Of a stretch of 64,000 nt of DNA, positions 12,208 to 24,094 are shown one piece after another. The notes beneath the pieces are model-generated. The model was not told the origin of the DNA and did no database searches. It saw nothing but the letters and a program-made list of their open reading frames with translations. The stretch's first letter is position 1. Each line of letters opens with the position of its first letter. The stretch comes from Sisyra terminalis. Taxonomy: Eukaryota; Arthropoda; Insecta; Neuroptera; Sisyridae. Where the stretch lies: the NCBI GenBank assembly GCA_958496175.1, contig OY292274.1, positions 4,960,001-5,024,000 on the forward strand, in the 5' to 3' direction. The position numbers and the translations under genes were made by a program.

Positions 12208-14229
12208 CTAGCTGACCCAGCAAACTTCGTACTGCCTAACATGCAATGAACGTAGTGTTTTATAAATGAATATTTTAGCTACACTTAGTTTAAATTATCA
12301 ATAATAAAATGAACAAAATTAAGTTCAATACTTCATTAGAATAATAAATATATAAAAATAAAATAAAAATTATATAAAAAGAAATCAATTATTTCAATTG
12401 CAAGACAACCAACACATTTCGTCGGCCTAAAGTGTTAAGCTGCTAAATTCTTTTTAACAGTGTTTTCAGGGAAAGGAAAAAAAGTAAATATAAGCTACAT
12501 AAATTACTACATAAAGCAGATTTCCGATTCCTTTTTGCATATTAAGAAATTTTTATATTTAAATAGATTTATCAGTTTGTCATTTGATAGAATTTTTTAT
12601 TCCTTCCTATTGGAACAAAAACACCAAAAAATTTAAAAGTGAACTTAGCAGATTGAAAATTTAGGCTGACGATTTGCTTTATTGAAGCTATGTATTTGGG
12701 TTCATGCGTTGCCCTCGGATTGATTCTCTCCATTGAAGCATCTTGCCATTACATTGACATACAAAGTTTGTCAAATCAGATATCTTCAGCATAAAAAACA
12801 AAGTAGGGGTAGTAGACCAATTAGAGCTTGAAAATTGACGGGACCGATTATGATGATATATGATTTGTTAGATTCGTCTTCCTTCCGAATAGCAGAATAA
12901 CCATTAACATATCTTAACAATTCACGGAAAAAAATGAATAAAATGAGTTTTTAAATAAATTAGTCTTGGCATTTTACGCAATTGACAGTTCACGTCACCC
13001 ACACTTATATGCCAATTTAATATTGTCGGTCATTTTTATTTAAGAAACGCATTTAACCATTGAAACCATTGGAAGTTCGACGCAATGACTGACTTTGTTT
13101 TGAAGGCGCAATGATTTTACTGATTGGCGATTTCTCCCAAACATTGCCAATCATTCCAAGTTTAGATTCTGCCAATAAAATATACTCCTGCTTAAAATCA
13201 TAAAATTTGTGACACAATGTAAAAAAATTTCAGCTGGCAACATGAGTTGCGTTGCAGAATGATCCATCTACTGAAGAATTTTCCAAACAATTTTTGAATC
13301 TCGGTAATGGTAGTGTTCTTGTCGATGAATCAAGCGTATTGACTTCATTTCCTTCGAATTTTGTCCCTTTTAAAAACTTTACCTAATTCCTAGCTTTTTT
13401 ATAAAACAACAAAATAACGTTGTAATCAGTTTAATTAGGATAAAATTTCAAACCAATAACACGGCTATTATCGATATTCATTCATTTCTAGGATAAATCT
13501 TCTGCAGATGGATCGTTCAGCAATGCAATTCTTATGTTTTTTTTCCAGGTGAAGTTTCTTCATATGGTTCCATAAATTTGATAATTTAAGGCAAGCATTT
13601 ATTTTTTAGAAAGAAGTCGATCCTTAATGTCTGAAGTCGTCCACTTCTGCAATTCGAAATGCAGAACGACTAATCTGGAAAATTGTTTTCCAAACCATTT
13701 ATCGATATTGGTAATGGGAAAATTTCTGTTGACCCATCATCGGGATACATTATTTTCCCTACCAATTTTTGTCACTTTACTAAGTTAATGGTGTTCCCAA
13801 ACTTTGCTCAAAATTACAGAAATTCCACGTACTGCGTTGTGGTACATAATAAATGCAAAATGAAATGCCAAAATGACGTGGACCTACAATCTTTTTGCTT
13901 GCAACACTCTTCAAAAATATGAATTAAATAATTATTTTAACACAAATTATATAAATAAAAACGTCAAGTTCATACGTTGCTAAGCTTTTTCCAAATAAAT
14001 CACAGGAATCGATGATTACAAATAATATTAGACGTAAAAAGCAAGTAGGCGTAAAATTTATAAATAAATAAATTCATTGTTAAAACATTGTTAAAACAAA
14101 TCGAATTGTAAATCTAAACCATCTTCAAACCCCCTCGAATACACACAAAAAATTTCATCAATATCGGTCCAGCCGTTTAGGAGGAGTTCAATTACAAACA
14201 CACGTACAGAAGATTTATATATATAAAGA
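12208..14229 (-). mobile_element. Helitron H1, 2.0 kb
   Basis: Termini fit Helitron rules when read on the minus strand: it starts with TC (TCTTTATATATATAAATC, preceded by host A at 14230) and ends GGGTCAGCTAG followed by host T at 12207. The segment GGTCCAGCCGTTTAGGAGGA near the 5' end is typical of insect copies. It contains PIF1-like helicase remnants at 13110-13920, but these read on the plus strand, opposite to the polarity implied by the ends. It is therefore a composite or non-autonomous copy. Confidence 0.65.
13110..13920 (+). pseudogene. PIF1-type (Helitron) helicase remnants, partly duplicated
   Basis: The plus strand reads AMILLIGDFSQTLPIIP (13110-13160), the PIF1 signature G-DF-Q-LP-IP. 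NKIYSCLKS and VKKFQLAT follow, then VALQNDPSTEEFSKQFL with LGNGSVLVDESS (13255-13345). A second, diverged version of the last part, DIGNGKISVDPSSGYI then FPTNF and NFAQNYRN, occupies 13690-13830. Helitron RepHel proteins have a single IGNG...D..G.I.FP.NFC segment, so this part is duplicated here. Frameshifts and stops make it non-functional. Confidence 0.7.
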
Positions 14230-14571
14230 TGTAAAATTAAATTATCTAAATAAAGTTTATTTTTTTATGGGAAAAACACTTGCGAAAAAGTGTGATGTTT
14301 TATTATTAATGAAAGGAACTCCAAAACCTTTGTGAAATGAAAAATATACTTAGGTAATATTTATTGTCGCATTATTGAACTGTTTAATTTTTATGTTCTG
14401 TTACAATTTGTTAATTTGTATTTTATATTCTTTTGTTTTAGATTCGTTTTTCACGCTGATTAATGGATTAATATTAGTTTGAATTCATACGAATGGGAAC
14501 CTAAACATTCCAAAATTTTCAAGAATGACAAAATAGCACTATGTTATAGAATATTAAGTATAAAGTTTCCG

Positions 14572-14838
14572 TCAGATGCTTTTTCCGATTCCTCCTGGGG
14601 AATGACTTCTTCGATATCCACGTGTTTGCTTAGAATGTGAAGATTTTGTGGTTTCACAGTTATATGCAATTTTGTTTACTTGATTTAGAGCGAACGAAAT
14701 ATCTTTGGCTTCATTTGATGTTGATTTAGCAGTTGTGGCCATTTTAACAGCATGTGAATATGTAACATTTTTTTCACACGGAAGACAGTTTTTCAAATTT
14801 ACATCGGAAATTCCAAATATGTACGAATTGGTCTTCAA
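14572..14838 (-). pseudogene. Gypsy-like retrotransposon gag fragment
   Basis: Eighty-eight open codons on the minus strand. FGISDVNLKNCLPCEKNVTY and HAVKMATTAKSTSNEAKD fit the capsid-to-nucleocapsid stretch of Ty3/Gypsy gag (F..GL.D..L...LL.E..LT...A...A). CETTKSSHSK sits where a zinc knuckle is expected, but only one cysteine remains in frame. It is cut on its 5' side exactly where Helitron H2 begins (about 14834). Confidence 0.5.
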
Positions 14839-17534
14839 GAGGCCCTTATTCCAAATTTAACATTTTTTAAATTTTTGTCTGTTTGCCTAGATTTAACTAA
14901 AGAACGGAACAACCGAAATAATGAAATTTGGTATTAAGATACAACACAATTACCCACTCACATTGGGCTACTTATCATTCCTTAAAAAAAATAAGGGAAG
15001 GTATTTCGGTTAGACGGAGCTATAGTAAAGAACGGAACATCCGAATTTAATGAAACTTGATATTAAGATACAACACAATTACCCACACACGTTAGACTAC
15101 TTATCATTCCTTAAAAATAATAAGGGAATCTATCCCTTACGTGAAAACTGAGGGACGAAAAAAAAAACTTTACTTTAGACAGGCGAGTTATATATTATTG
15201 GAAAGGTATTTAAAATAATATGTATTAGTCTTTTTAGATGAACTAATAAAAAGTACAGTAAATTCAATTTAAAGTACAAATTGCCTCTTTGAAATATAAA
15301 CAATTTTATATATAATAAACAAAGAATTTATAGATATGTTCATTGAGCATTCGCTTATGTATCTGACATTCTGATGCTCATAATTAAAGAGACGTAGTAA
15401 AGTAAATCATATAATTTTTTTAACAAAACTGTTCAATAAGGAAATATTAACGAAAAAAAGTAATAGTAGTAGCAATAATTATAATAACAATAATAATAAA
15501 ACTTAAATAAATACGTTTTTAAAACCGTGCATACATAAAATCGTGTATTTATATTTCCCCTCTGAAATTTGTATATTTGGTGTATTCCTTGGAAAAAGTA
15601 GGCATCTGAAAAGAATTTTTTTTTTAAAATTCCTACTCTAAAAGAGTGAAAGAGGGTGGCTAAATTTGTATGAGAAAATGTAGATGTAATCAACAATCGA
15701 AATTTTAAATTTAATAATCAAAGTATGTACTAATAATGACGAAACATTATTACCGTTTTGTATAAAACAAAGTTCATCTATAATCTATATTTATACTTAG
15801 AAATAAAATATACGTGTTTGTTTTTGTTATATCTTTTTAAAAACAGCATTTTAAATAACTTCATTTCACTTAATTAGTATGACAGTATATAGAGTACTTA
15901 TACCAACTTATACTAAATACTAATTAAGCGATTTTTAATTTTTGTTCGTTTTTCAACAATCAAACTTTTTAAAATCTATTTTTTATGAACCAATGATTAT
16001 GACCTGGAATAATTATATATTCTGCTGAAAATCATTAGAGGAACAATTTTTGCTATAAATTTCATTATCAATTAAAATATAAAATCTTTAATGCAAACTT
16101 TTTTAGATATTTAAAACAACTGGAAAACTAATTATTGTTATTGAAAATAGGTCAAATTTTCGAATTAACTTCTATGCTTTCCACCTTTTTCCAACAATTT
16201 TGTATGTACAACGTCCAAATGTGCGAAATCGAACTGCTTTTGAGTCATGCTAATCAAAATAAGGAAGGTCATAATTTTTTCATTTTATATTGTATTTCAA
16301 ATATAAGTGCATAATTGTGTCGATGAAATTTGGAAACTGTTTTCCTTATACGATGCAGATATATAATAAGAAAGGGTTTTTGAAAATTCCTCTCCTAAAA
16401 GAGTGAAAAATAGTGGCAAAGTTTGTACGGCATAGTTTGTACGAAATTTCAAATTTCATTATCAAAGTATTGTTATAGACAAAACGTTTTATCGCTTAAA
16501 ATAAAACAATGTTGGTTTAGTATTAGAAACAAAAACTTAGGATCTGCTTATAAGTGAGCTTTAAGTTTTGAGCTTTAAGTCACATATTGTAAACCTGAAA
16601 ATCTGAAATATTAATTCACAAATAAATACATTAGGGAGCAAGTATCCTCAGAAATTTGGCGAACTAAAAGAAAATACTTGGCAACATTTTTGTGAACTAA
16701 AGTAAGAAATTAGTGGCTCCTATCGACAGAGAAAGAATGACAATTTAAAAGGGAGGAGGAGTGTTTTGAATGTTTAATACACGGTAAGTCATAATGATAA
16801 AAGAAATTCAAAACTCTCTTCCAGTCCAAAAAGCATACGCCATATTGTGTATGGTGAACTCGAGACTATCCAATATGGTTTAGTTGTATAGTTGAAATTC
16901 AGATATTTTAAAAATAAGTGTATAGATACACAATGGTTATACTTGATTATGAAGGAACTGGGTTTCGTGCAATTGCACAAATTTCAATTTCGCGATAGTG
17001 TTGTACATTGCAGGAGGGTAATAGTTTCTGGAAAAACGTTCATTTGGAAATCGAGGCAATGAAATGGGATTTCTACTAATATTCAAAAATCTAGACCCTT
17101 AACTTCTGGTATTTTTATGAGAGTATTTTGATAACGTTTTAGTGTTTAAGTCATAATTAAAACCGATTTTATTGAACTTGACGATATTTTTTATTTATGT
17201 ATAGATGCTGATTTATTTACGGATTATTTGGTTCACGGTAGGTGTATTTACCCTAGGTACACGTAATAGACATACTCTTTTTAAATATTTATAAATATTT
17301 TTTGAAAATTAATTGATTATTATATGCAGCTATTTTATTCTAAACAACAGTTTATTAAATGTGTCTTTTTAAAGTCGACAAAATAGTGTTTTTAAGTATG
17401 ATTATGTTTTTCGTAAAGCAAATAAGAAAAATAAAAATGTTCATATACCACTACAAATAGCAAATCTAAAAAGAAAATATAATCAACACCTAAGTCACTT
17501 AAGTTACGCAGACGAATTCGCGGGGATCAGCTAG
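14834..17534 (+). mobile_element. Helitron H2, 5'-truncated
   Basis: The interior matches H3 (24536-28015) from TTCAAGAGGCCCTTATT onward and ends with the hairpin and terminus GCAGACGAATTCGCGG...ATCAGCTAG, followed by host T at 17535. The first 75 or so bases present in H3 are missing. There is no coding sequence. Its tRNA-like internal segment (about 15345-15415) is decayed, having lost most of box B. The 3' end lies 420 bp upstream of the LRRC34-like start codon. Confidence 0.8.
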
Positions 17535-17953
17535 TAATAAATAGAATCGTAGAATATATTTTCTCCAATTTTACACCTATACGTTGGAGACGAGTCTAGG
17601 CAACTAATATTACGTTCAGGTAGCTTTAGAATTGTTTCATTTTAGATATACTTACCAATTATCGCCAATTAAATCATTACACAAAAAAACTATTAATTAA
17701 ATAGACAAAAAATTTTTTTTAGTAGAGATTATAATGTGGGATCGTTTAGTGTACAAATGATGAGTTTAAGGGTATAAAAAAGTTTCCAAATTGTAAATGA
17801 ATTATATAAGGACGGTTTGGAACGATTTCATAGATATTTTTTTAGATAATTTTTCCTGACAACCGACTTACTTTTTGACATATTTGTAATTACACTTTCA
17901 CTACCCAGAAATTGAATTTAAACTATACAAATAAATTTACTTTACTTTAATAA

Positions 17954-20900
17954 ATGTGTACTCCACCAGAATGTAGTACACCACCCATATACCCATCGGA
18001 TCGAATAAGTCCTCTATTTGTTGAATTATTCACGCAAAAAAACTCAGATGGAACAAAAAGTTTAATTCTACAAGGAAACGACCTATATCCACGAATTGGG
18101 TAAGAAATAGTTAATAGAGCACCAACAAAGTAATTTGTACCACATTTTAGACAAAGAGTTGCTGATGAAAATTTGATCGTTATTGTGGATCACTTAAACA
18201 AGTATGAAAATATTGTTGTATTGGATTTGGCGTATAATTCTATTACGGATGAAGGATTGGACTATTTAATAAACAATTTTCTTACATTTGAAAACAACTT
18301 ACAGGAACTTAATCTTATGATGAATAATATTACTCATATTGGCATTGAGCTGTTAAGTTCCGTTAGTGAATATTTAACACTGCGTTTGTTAAGACTAAAT
18401 GGAAATCAATTTGGGCCTGAGGTAAAATTTCCCAAATAATTTTTTTTCAATATTTTTTCAACGGACTTTGTTTTTAGGGTGGAAGATTGTTATCGTTGTT
18501 GTTAGCAAAAAATTCCACCATTGAACTGTTGGATGTTGCGGAAACAAATCAAAACTTATCTAGCATGGCTTTCATTATTCCAGTTCTACGTGAAGATCAA
18601 GGTTTCAATCGTACTTTAAGAGTTTTAGATATTTCTCGTGTGGTTCCTAATTATGAGAGACACACTTATGATAGTGAACATCTAGCTGAATCGATTGGAC
18701 TTATGCTAAAAGTAAACATATACTATACATGAAATAAATGTTTCACTAATTTTTTTTATTTACAATGCAGGTCAATACTACATTAGTTGAATTACATTGT
18801 CAAAAAAACCAAATTACCGCTCATGATATTGAAGCAATGCTACATGGAATGAAATACAATAAAACTCTTTTATTTCTTGATTTGGGATACAATTTGATTG
18901 GAGACATGGGAATTGAACTTTTAGGTAATTATATTAAAACGCGACCAAATTTGCTTGGTCTAAATGTCGCTGGGAACAGTATCGGAAAAAATGGTGCTCG
19001 GTAAACATTTTAATAATGTAACTTGCATTTTTAAAATACATGTTTTTTTTTAATTTTAGAGCTTTAAGTTTCACAATGCCTTTCTCAAAATTGCGTTTAC
19101 TTGATATTAGTTATAATCGAATAGCAGGAGAAGGAATAATTGATATTTTAAATTCAATTAAAAAACCATATTATTTGCGTTATCTATGCATGTGGGGTAA
19201 CACATTCAATGATGCAGCTAATAGAGTACATATTTGATAATAATTTAACAAAATCGTCAACTAAGATGACTTTGCTTTGCTAATAGTACAGGCGCCAAAA
19301 GAAGTTGAGTATGCAAAATCTGAAGACCGGTAATTTTGTTCAAATTTTTCTACCAGAGTAACTAAATTAAAAAAAAAAAATATATTACCGGAAACTGTGC
19401 TAGTCCCTTTTCCTTTTGCCACCTTTTCTTCCTCTATGCGCATCATAACGCATGAAATATTCAGTAGAAAATAGTTAATTCATAGTATTTAATGGTTTAT
19501 TTTATTTCGTATTTAAGAAATATTATTAACGTTTTCTTGTAGTTGCGGGTTTTATAAGTGTGTTATATTTAAATAAATTTAAAGAAGCGAAGCTTACTAA
19601 ACGAATTGTTGTATTTGTTTGGTGATAAAATGGGTGATTTAGTCCTAAAACCAAAACCACAATCGTTTATAAGTACTGAAACTTCAGCAGATCGTAGAAA
19701 AAACAACAATTAGTGAGAAGATCAAAAGTAATACAAATTTTACTACATACAATTGTACGTGGCATCGAACTTATACAGCAAATTATAACAACGAAGAATT
19801 AATAAGACGTCATGGATAAGCATTACTAAAGCAAGAGTATGTCTTTACTTCCACCTCTTTTGCATAAGCAAGTGTTCCAGGTACCCAACAGATTCGTCGA
19901 TCATCAAGAACGGATTTAAAAGGATCTAGCGGGATCCACATGGCGAGTTGACCCCGAAATAAGAACCTATATCGAAACTAATGTTAACATATCGGTTTGA
20001 TATACAAACACATTTTATATAGTGTATACAATATATGGAATATATTGCGATCCAATTTATATAGTATAATTTAATATAATAATATATAAAAATCATACCA
20101 TAAACATAAATTTGAACAAAAGTTCAAACAAAAATACTTGTGACGTATTGCCCAGATACGTATTTTGATTGCAAAGCAATCTTCATCAGTGGTCATCAAG
20201 TAGTTTGGATCACTCCATAACTTCTTTGTGATGATTCCTTGAACTTCTGTTCAAATTTATGTTTATGGTATGATTTTTATATATTATTATATTAAATTAT
20301 ACTACATAAATGCTCATGTTAACATCATATTTATGATCAAAATAAGATTTTTTCGCTGACTTTGAACAGTTACACTGTGTATACAATATATAGAATATAT
20401 TGCGGTTCAATTTATATAGTATAATTTAATATAATAATATATAAAAATCATACCAAAAACATAAATTTGAACAGAAGTTCAAACAAGCATCACAAAGCAG
20501 TTACGGAGTGATCCAAACTACTTGATGACCACTGAGGAAAATTGCTTGGCAATCGAAACACGTATCTGGGCAATACGTCACAAGTATTTTTGTTTGAACT
20601 TCTGTTCAAATTTATGTTTATGGTATGATTTTTAAATATTATTATATTAAATTATACTACATAAATTAGATCGCAATATATTCTATATATATAGTATAAA
20701 CAGTATAACTGTTCAGTCAGCGAAAAAATCTTATTTTGATTAAATATTTCATATACTTTTCGCGACCAAATTCCTCTTTGCCCTTGAGATATGGGCAAAA
20801 ATGTCCCCCCGCACGGCTATTTTTCAAAGTTATATATCTCAAAAAATAATTAAGCTAGGGATGTGAAACAATGTGTGTGTGTATATCATATATTTTTTTT

Positions 20901-23900
20901 ATTTTTTGAGGAAAAAAAATTATACAAAAAAAAACCCAAAAAACAAATGAAATATTTTTTTTTTGTGTTCTCTGAAAATGACAATCACGAAAAAAAATTA
21001 TTTTATGCTTCTACATGAGCACTATAATTCATAAAAATTGCCTGAAAAAATAGTTGGTGCAACAACTTGAAAAAAAAAATTTGATTTACGCCTAATAGTA
21101 TACCTCGGTTTTATTTTTTTTTCAAAGTGTTTCACCAAATTTTTTTTTCACAAAACTTCAATAAAAATTAGGTCACATATAGGAGCAAAACATATATTTT
21201 TTTTATAATTGTAAGTCACAGGAAACCCAAAAAAAATTTTTTGATTATTTTTTTGTTTTTCTATATTTACTCTGAAGATAATTACTTTCAAGAGTCAAAA
21301 TAATTTCCCAAAAGAAAAGAAAAACCAACTAGTGTTCAATTTTTATTAAAATAAGAATAAAAAAAAAATATCGTCACTGTTACAATTTATTACAACTGGA
21401 ATATTATGAACCTAAAATAATTTAGTTAGTATCTCGTAGGACGCAGAATTCTGGATAATTATTGTTCATATGAAAAATAACAGAAAAAAGTTGTTGCCTG
21501 AGAACAACATCCCACTGTAAAGTTTCTATTGGAGAATCAGAGGAATAACGGAAAATACTGTTGCAATCTTTAACATTCGAAATATAATCACTGTATATAC
21601 GACCGTATTGTAGTAAAAAATATGCAACTAACAAAATCAAGAATTTGACAATTTGATTTTGAAAATCGGATCTTTTCATTTGCGAATTTTTTTTTGTGAT
21701 GCTTGGCTAGAAGGAAATGGACTCGATGGTATTCTTATTGAAGCCGATATTTATGGTATAAATACTTTGGCATCAATTCTAAAAGGAACTTATTATAACA
21801 AAAGTGTTAGGGTACACAAGCTCTTGTATGAAGCTTTAAGAAGAATACAAATTGCCGAATTTATAGAAGGCATGAAGTATTTTCAAGTTTATTTATAACA
21901 TCTTAAAATTTGTCTTCAAGAGATAAGAGAAAGTATAGGTAATAGATAAAGATTCAGGCCTAATCGAAAAATATAATCAATACAAAAAAATTATCACAGA
22001 TTTTTCGATGAGTTTTTCAAATTTTTTGTGCACCATGAGCACTGAAAATGAAATGTTTAAATATTTAAGCAACTATTTTAAAATGATAGAAGTTTTATTA
22101 AATTCAGTTGTGGCTGACAGAAGTAGTATCTATGAATTACATTTATTAACCAATAGACAAATGTAACTTTACTTTTTCTCCGTGAATCACACGAATTACA
22201 ATCGTGGAGCGACTCTTTATTTACAATTTATGATAAAACTACTTTTTAGAAGTTATACATTATATGAAGAATGCAGTTCGTCAAACGATTGGATGGCAAA
22301 TTTAATGTAGTGAACCTCGACTTAGCATTAGAACAGCCTTAAAACCAATCTTGAGCAATTATTGGAGGTTTGATTGGGATTACGAAAAATGGAGAAGATA
22401 TACAGAAATGGCTATACGTTTTTCCGTTTAAAAACAGCATTCACGAGGCTCTTTCTTCATATCTCGGAATACATTAACTATCATAATGAATGGATACAAT
22501 TCAGGATCAATAAAGACGAAAAGGATATTCAAAATATCATAAAGTATATGTCTGCAATCCTTATAATGACATCAAGAACTGTGCACTTGGAAATTACTCC
22601 GGTGAACTTAGTGATGAATCTTCCTCTCAATGTTTGCTATTATTATAAATTTTTTCCACAAATTTGATTTTTACCTTTTTTTTCCCAGTTGACTTGCTAG
22701 TATCGTTAAATATGGGAAACAATTGGATATTGCCACTAAAACATCATTCAAATGATTCTAAAGCATTTATTCGTTCCATTTATTTGATATCTAAGGAACA
22801 GGGTGTAAAAAAATGAACCAATAAACCGTTTGGCTACATCCAGAATCATAATTTCTAAGCTTTTCTGAGTTCAAAACTACACACAAAATGCGGTCGTCAT
22901 TTTTTGCATACTCAACTCCATCAAGCGCCCGATCTATAAAAGAACTTTGGCGCTTTTAAAATAAGAACAATATTAATTAATAAAAGATTTAAAGATTTTC
23001 CATGATTGGATAAAAAATATCATGACCAAATAGAACTCGAAGAACACATGTTACGAATTTTTAAGTTTCTCTACGGAACGTTGTTAAAAAAAACCACTTT
23101 AAATCTAAAATTTTTAAAATCGCTTATTGGGTTTCATCATTAATTTCCCTACTGTTGAAATTATTCAAAAGTTTAAGTTTTAAAGCCGCCTTTTTAAAAA
23201 GGGAGATATTTATATGAAAAAATGCAAGAGCATAATTGGCAGCAGCATATTTCTGTTCTTGTTCTATTTTATCGGTTCTATCATATCACAATGATTTCCA
23301 TAGTCAAACCAAAGAATCTTTATATGCTACTTATTTAATGAATTAGAAAATAAATAAAGTAATAACTTATCGAAACTATTGCTTTTGATATTAATACTGG
23401 TAAAGTCATTTTGGTCGCCGATAAAGATCATATACGAGAGAAATTAAAATTGTTCTGAAGGAACAAAATCATTAAGCGATTTTCCATGTTTTAATATATC
23501 AATATAAAACATATGACTCGTTTATTTTGAAAGTGGCGTAAGTTCATTTCAAGGACGGTCTATATGGTGATTCTTCTTTTTATAACTAGAACCAAGTATG
23601 TTCATTATTTAACTGCTAAGTTTTTAGAAATTACTGATTTCATTTTAGTTGTTAACAAAAACGCCAATTATTCCCTCATCCTTAGTATCTTATATTCCTA
23701 TGGTTAAAAATGATACTACTATAGGGATTGTTCTTGAAATGGACGTAACTCACTTTCAAAATAAACGGCGCATATAGTCTTATCTTTCGTATATTATCTT
23801 TTGTTGACAGTATCTAAAAACTTTGCTTATACTATTACAATATCGTTCATTTTATTGAAGATTATTTATCGTATGATTTTATCCACCGTTTTGGAGCAAG

Positions 23901-24094
23901 AATATTTGGATGTACAAATTTATAAAGTAGATAATGTTTATTATGCAGCGCGTTACCCATGTGATTGGTACAAACATAAATATTATTGCTTATTAGACTA
24001 TGGTTGTCCAGTACCTGTGAAGATAAAGCGGAATATTATTGATGATTCGTACCATAAAGTTGATTTTAACTACTATCCAAAACTACCACTTTAA
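17954..24094 (+). CDS. LRRC34: LRRC34-like leucine-rich repeat protein, six exons
   Basis: Exons 17954-18099, 18151-18421, 18478-18711, 18771-19000, 19060-19225 and 23861-24094 join in frame (1,281 nt, 426 aa) with GT-AG borders and consistent phases. The protein is a run of ribonuclease-inhibitor-type leucine-rich repeats: IVVLDLAYNSITDEGLDYL, LQELNLMMNNITHIGIELL, LLFLDLGYNLIGDMGIELL, LLGLNVAGNSIGKNGA and LRLLDISYNRIAGEGIIDI. A WGN motif follows, and a C-terminal tail with DVQIYKVDNVYYAA and YKHKYYC. Length and order fit LRRC34 (human protein about 420 aa), whose tail has a comparable D-V-x-x-Y-V-V-D-G-x-x-Y pattern. Mammalian LRRC34 is germline- and stem-cell-biased and nucleolar in reports; the role here is inferred only. 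Exon 6 is separated by a 4.6-kb repeat-filled intron, and its assignment rests on frame, acceptor and tail similarity. The start is the first ATG before the conserved block. Confidence 0.82.
19630..19990 (+). pseudogene. decayed unrecognised gene inside LRRC34-like intron 5
   Basis: Protein-like segments follow one another in shifting frames: MGDLVLKPKPQSFISTE (from 19630), TWHRTYTANYNNEELIRRHG (19760-19818), LPPLLHKQVFQVPNRFVDHQ, then a stop, then AGSTWRVDPEIRTYIETN up to about 19985. Several stops and frameshifts break it. The composition (R-, P-, W- and Y-rich short blocks) resembles small ciliary or sperm proteins, but I cannot name a family. No introns are seen, so it may be a retrocopy. 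Confidence 0.4.
19993..20740. repeat. two palindromic MITE copies in tandem (19993-20306, 20337-20740)
   Basis: 20337-20740 is nearly a full palindrome: AAAATAAGATTTTTTCGCTG at the left and its reverse complement at the right, with ACAATATATAGAATATATTG and GTTCAAATTTATGTTT repeated inversely inside. The centre is a unique 100-bp core (ACTACTTGATGACCACTGA, GGCAATCGAAA, CTGGGCAATACGTCA). 19993-20306 is a second copy whose core lies in the opposite orientation. Further copies lie at 40042-40341 and 57146-57360. No protein. The core resembles the terminal motif of Penelope-like elements. Confidence 0.75.
20741..21689. other. homopolymer-rich intronic sequence, no gene
   Basis: Long A and T runs with some resemblance to foldback elements (AGTTATATATCTCAAAAAA), inside intron 5 of the LRRC34-like gene. 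The minus-strand open frame at 21422-21679 has no recognisable motif. Confidence 0.4.
21690..22166 (+). pseudogene. second fragment of the uncharacterised multicopy family
   Basis: The frame DAWLEGNGLDGILIEADIYG, then NTLASILKGTYYNKSVRVHK and LLYEALRRIQ, runs to a stop near 21898. After a frameshift it resumes as YLSNYFKMIEVLLNSVVADR and ELHLLTNRQM (about 22055-22166). The pair G-L-x-x-x-L-x-E-A-x-I-Y-G with YNRAVR, then Y..M...LL.F..A.R...W.LHL, is familiar from the long uncharacterised invertebrate family to which 2668-3479 also seems to belong; these would be other parts of it. Function unknown. It is a broken copy. Confidence 0.45.
23510..23790. repeat. short foldback MITE just upstream of LRRC34-like exon 6
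   Basis: CGTTTATTTTGAAAGTGGCG at the left and ACTCACTTTCAAAATAAACG at the right form inverted ends of about 55 bp, continued by GTTCATTTCAAGGAC / GTTCTTGAAATGGAC. The middle is unique AT-rich sequence. It ends about 70 bp before the exon 6 acceptor and so may affect recognition of that site. Confidence 0.65.

Noticed and set aside
20140..20210. A functional hammerhead ribozyme in the MITE core
   Set aside because: Core-like motifs are present in order, but stem I cannot be drawn next to the core and extra bases disrupt both junctions. Kept only as a lead, not as an annotated ribozyme.
22374..22667. Open frame with SRTVHLEITPVNL, resembling a BEL/Pao integrase start (TRAVHLE)
   Set aside because: Only about ten residues match and the surrounding residues do not follow the integrase pattern, so chance or a very old fragment cannot be told apart.
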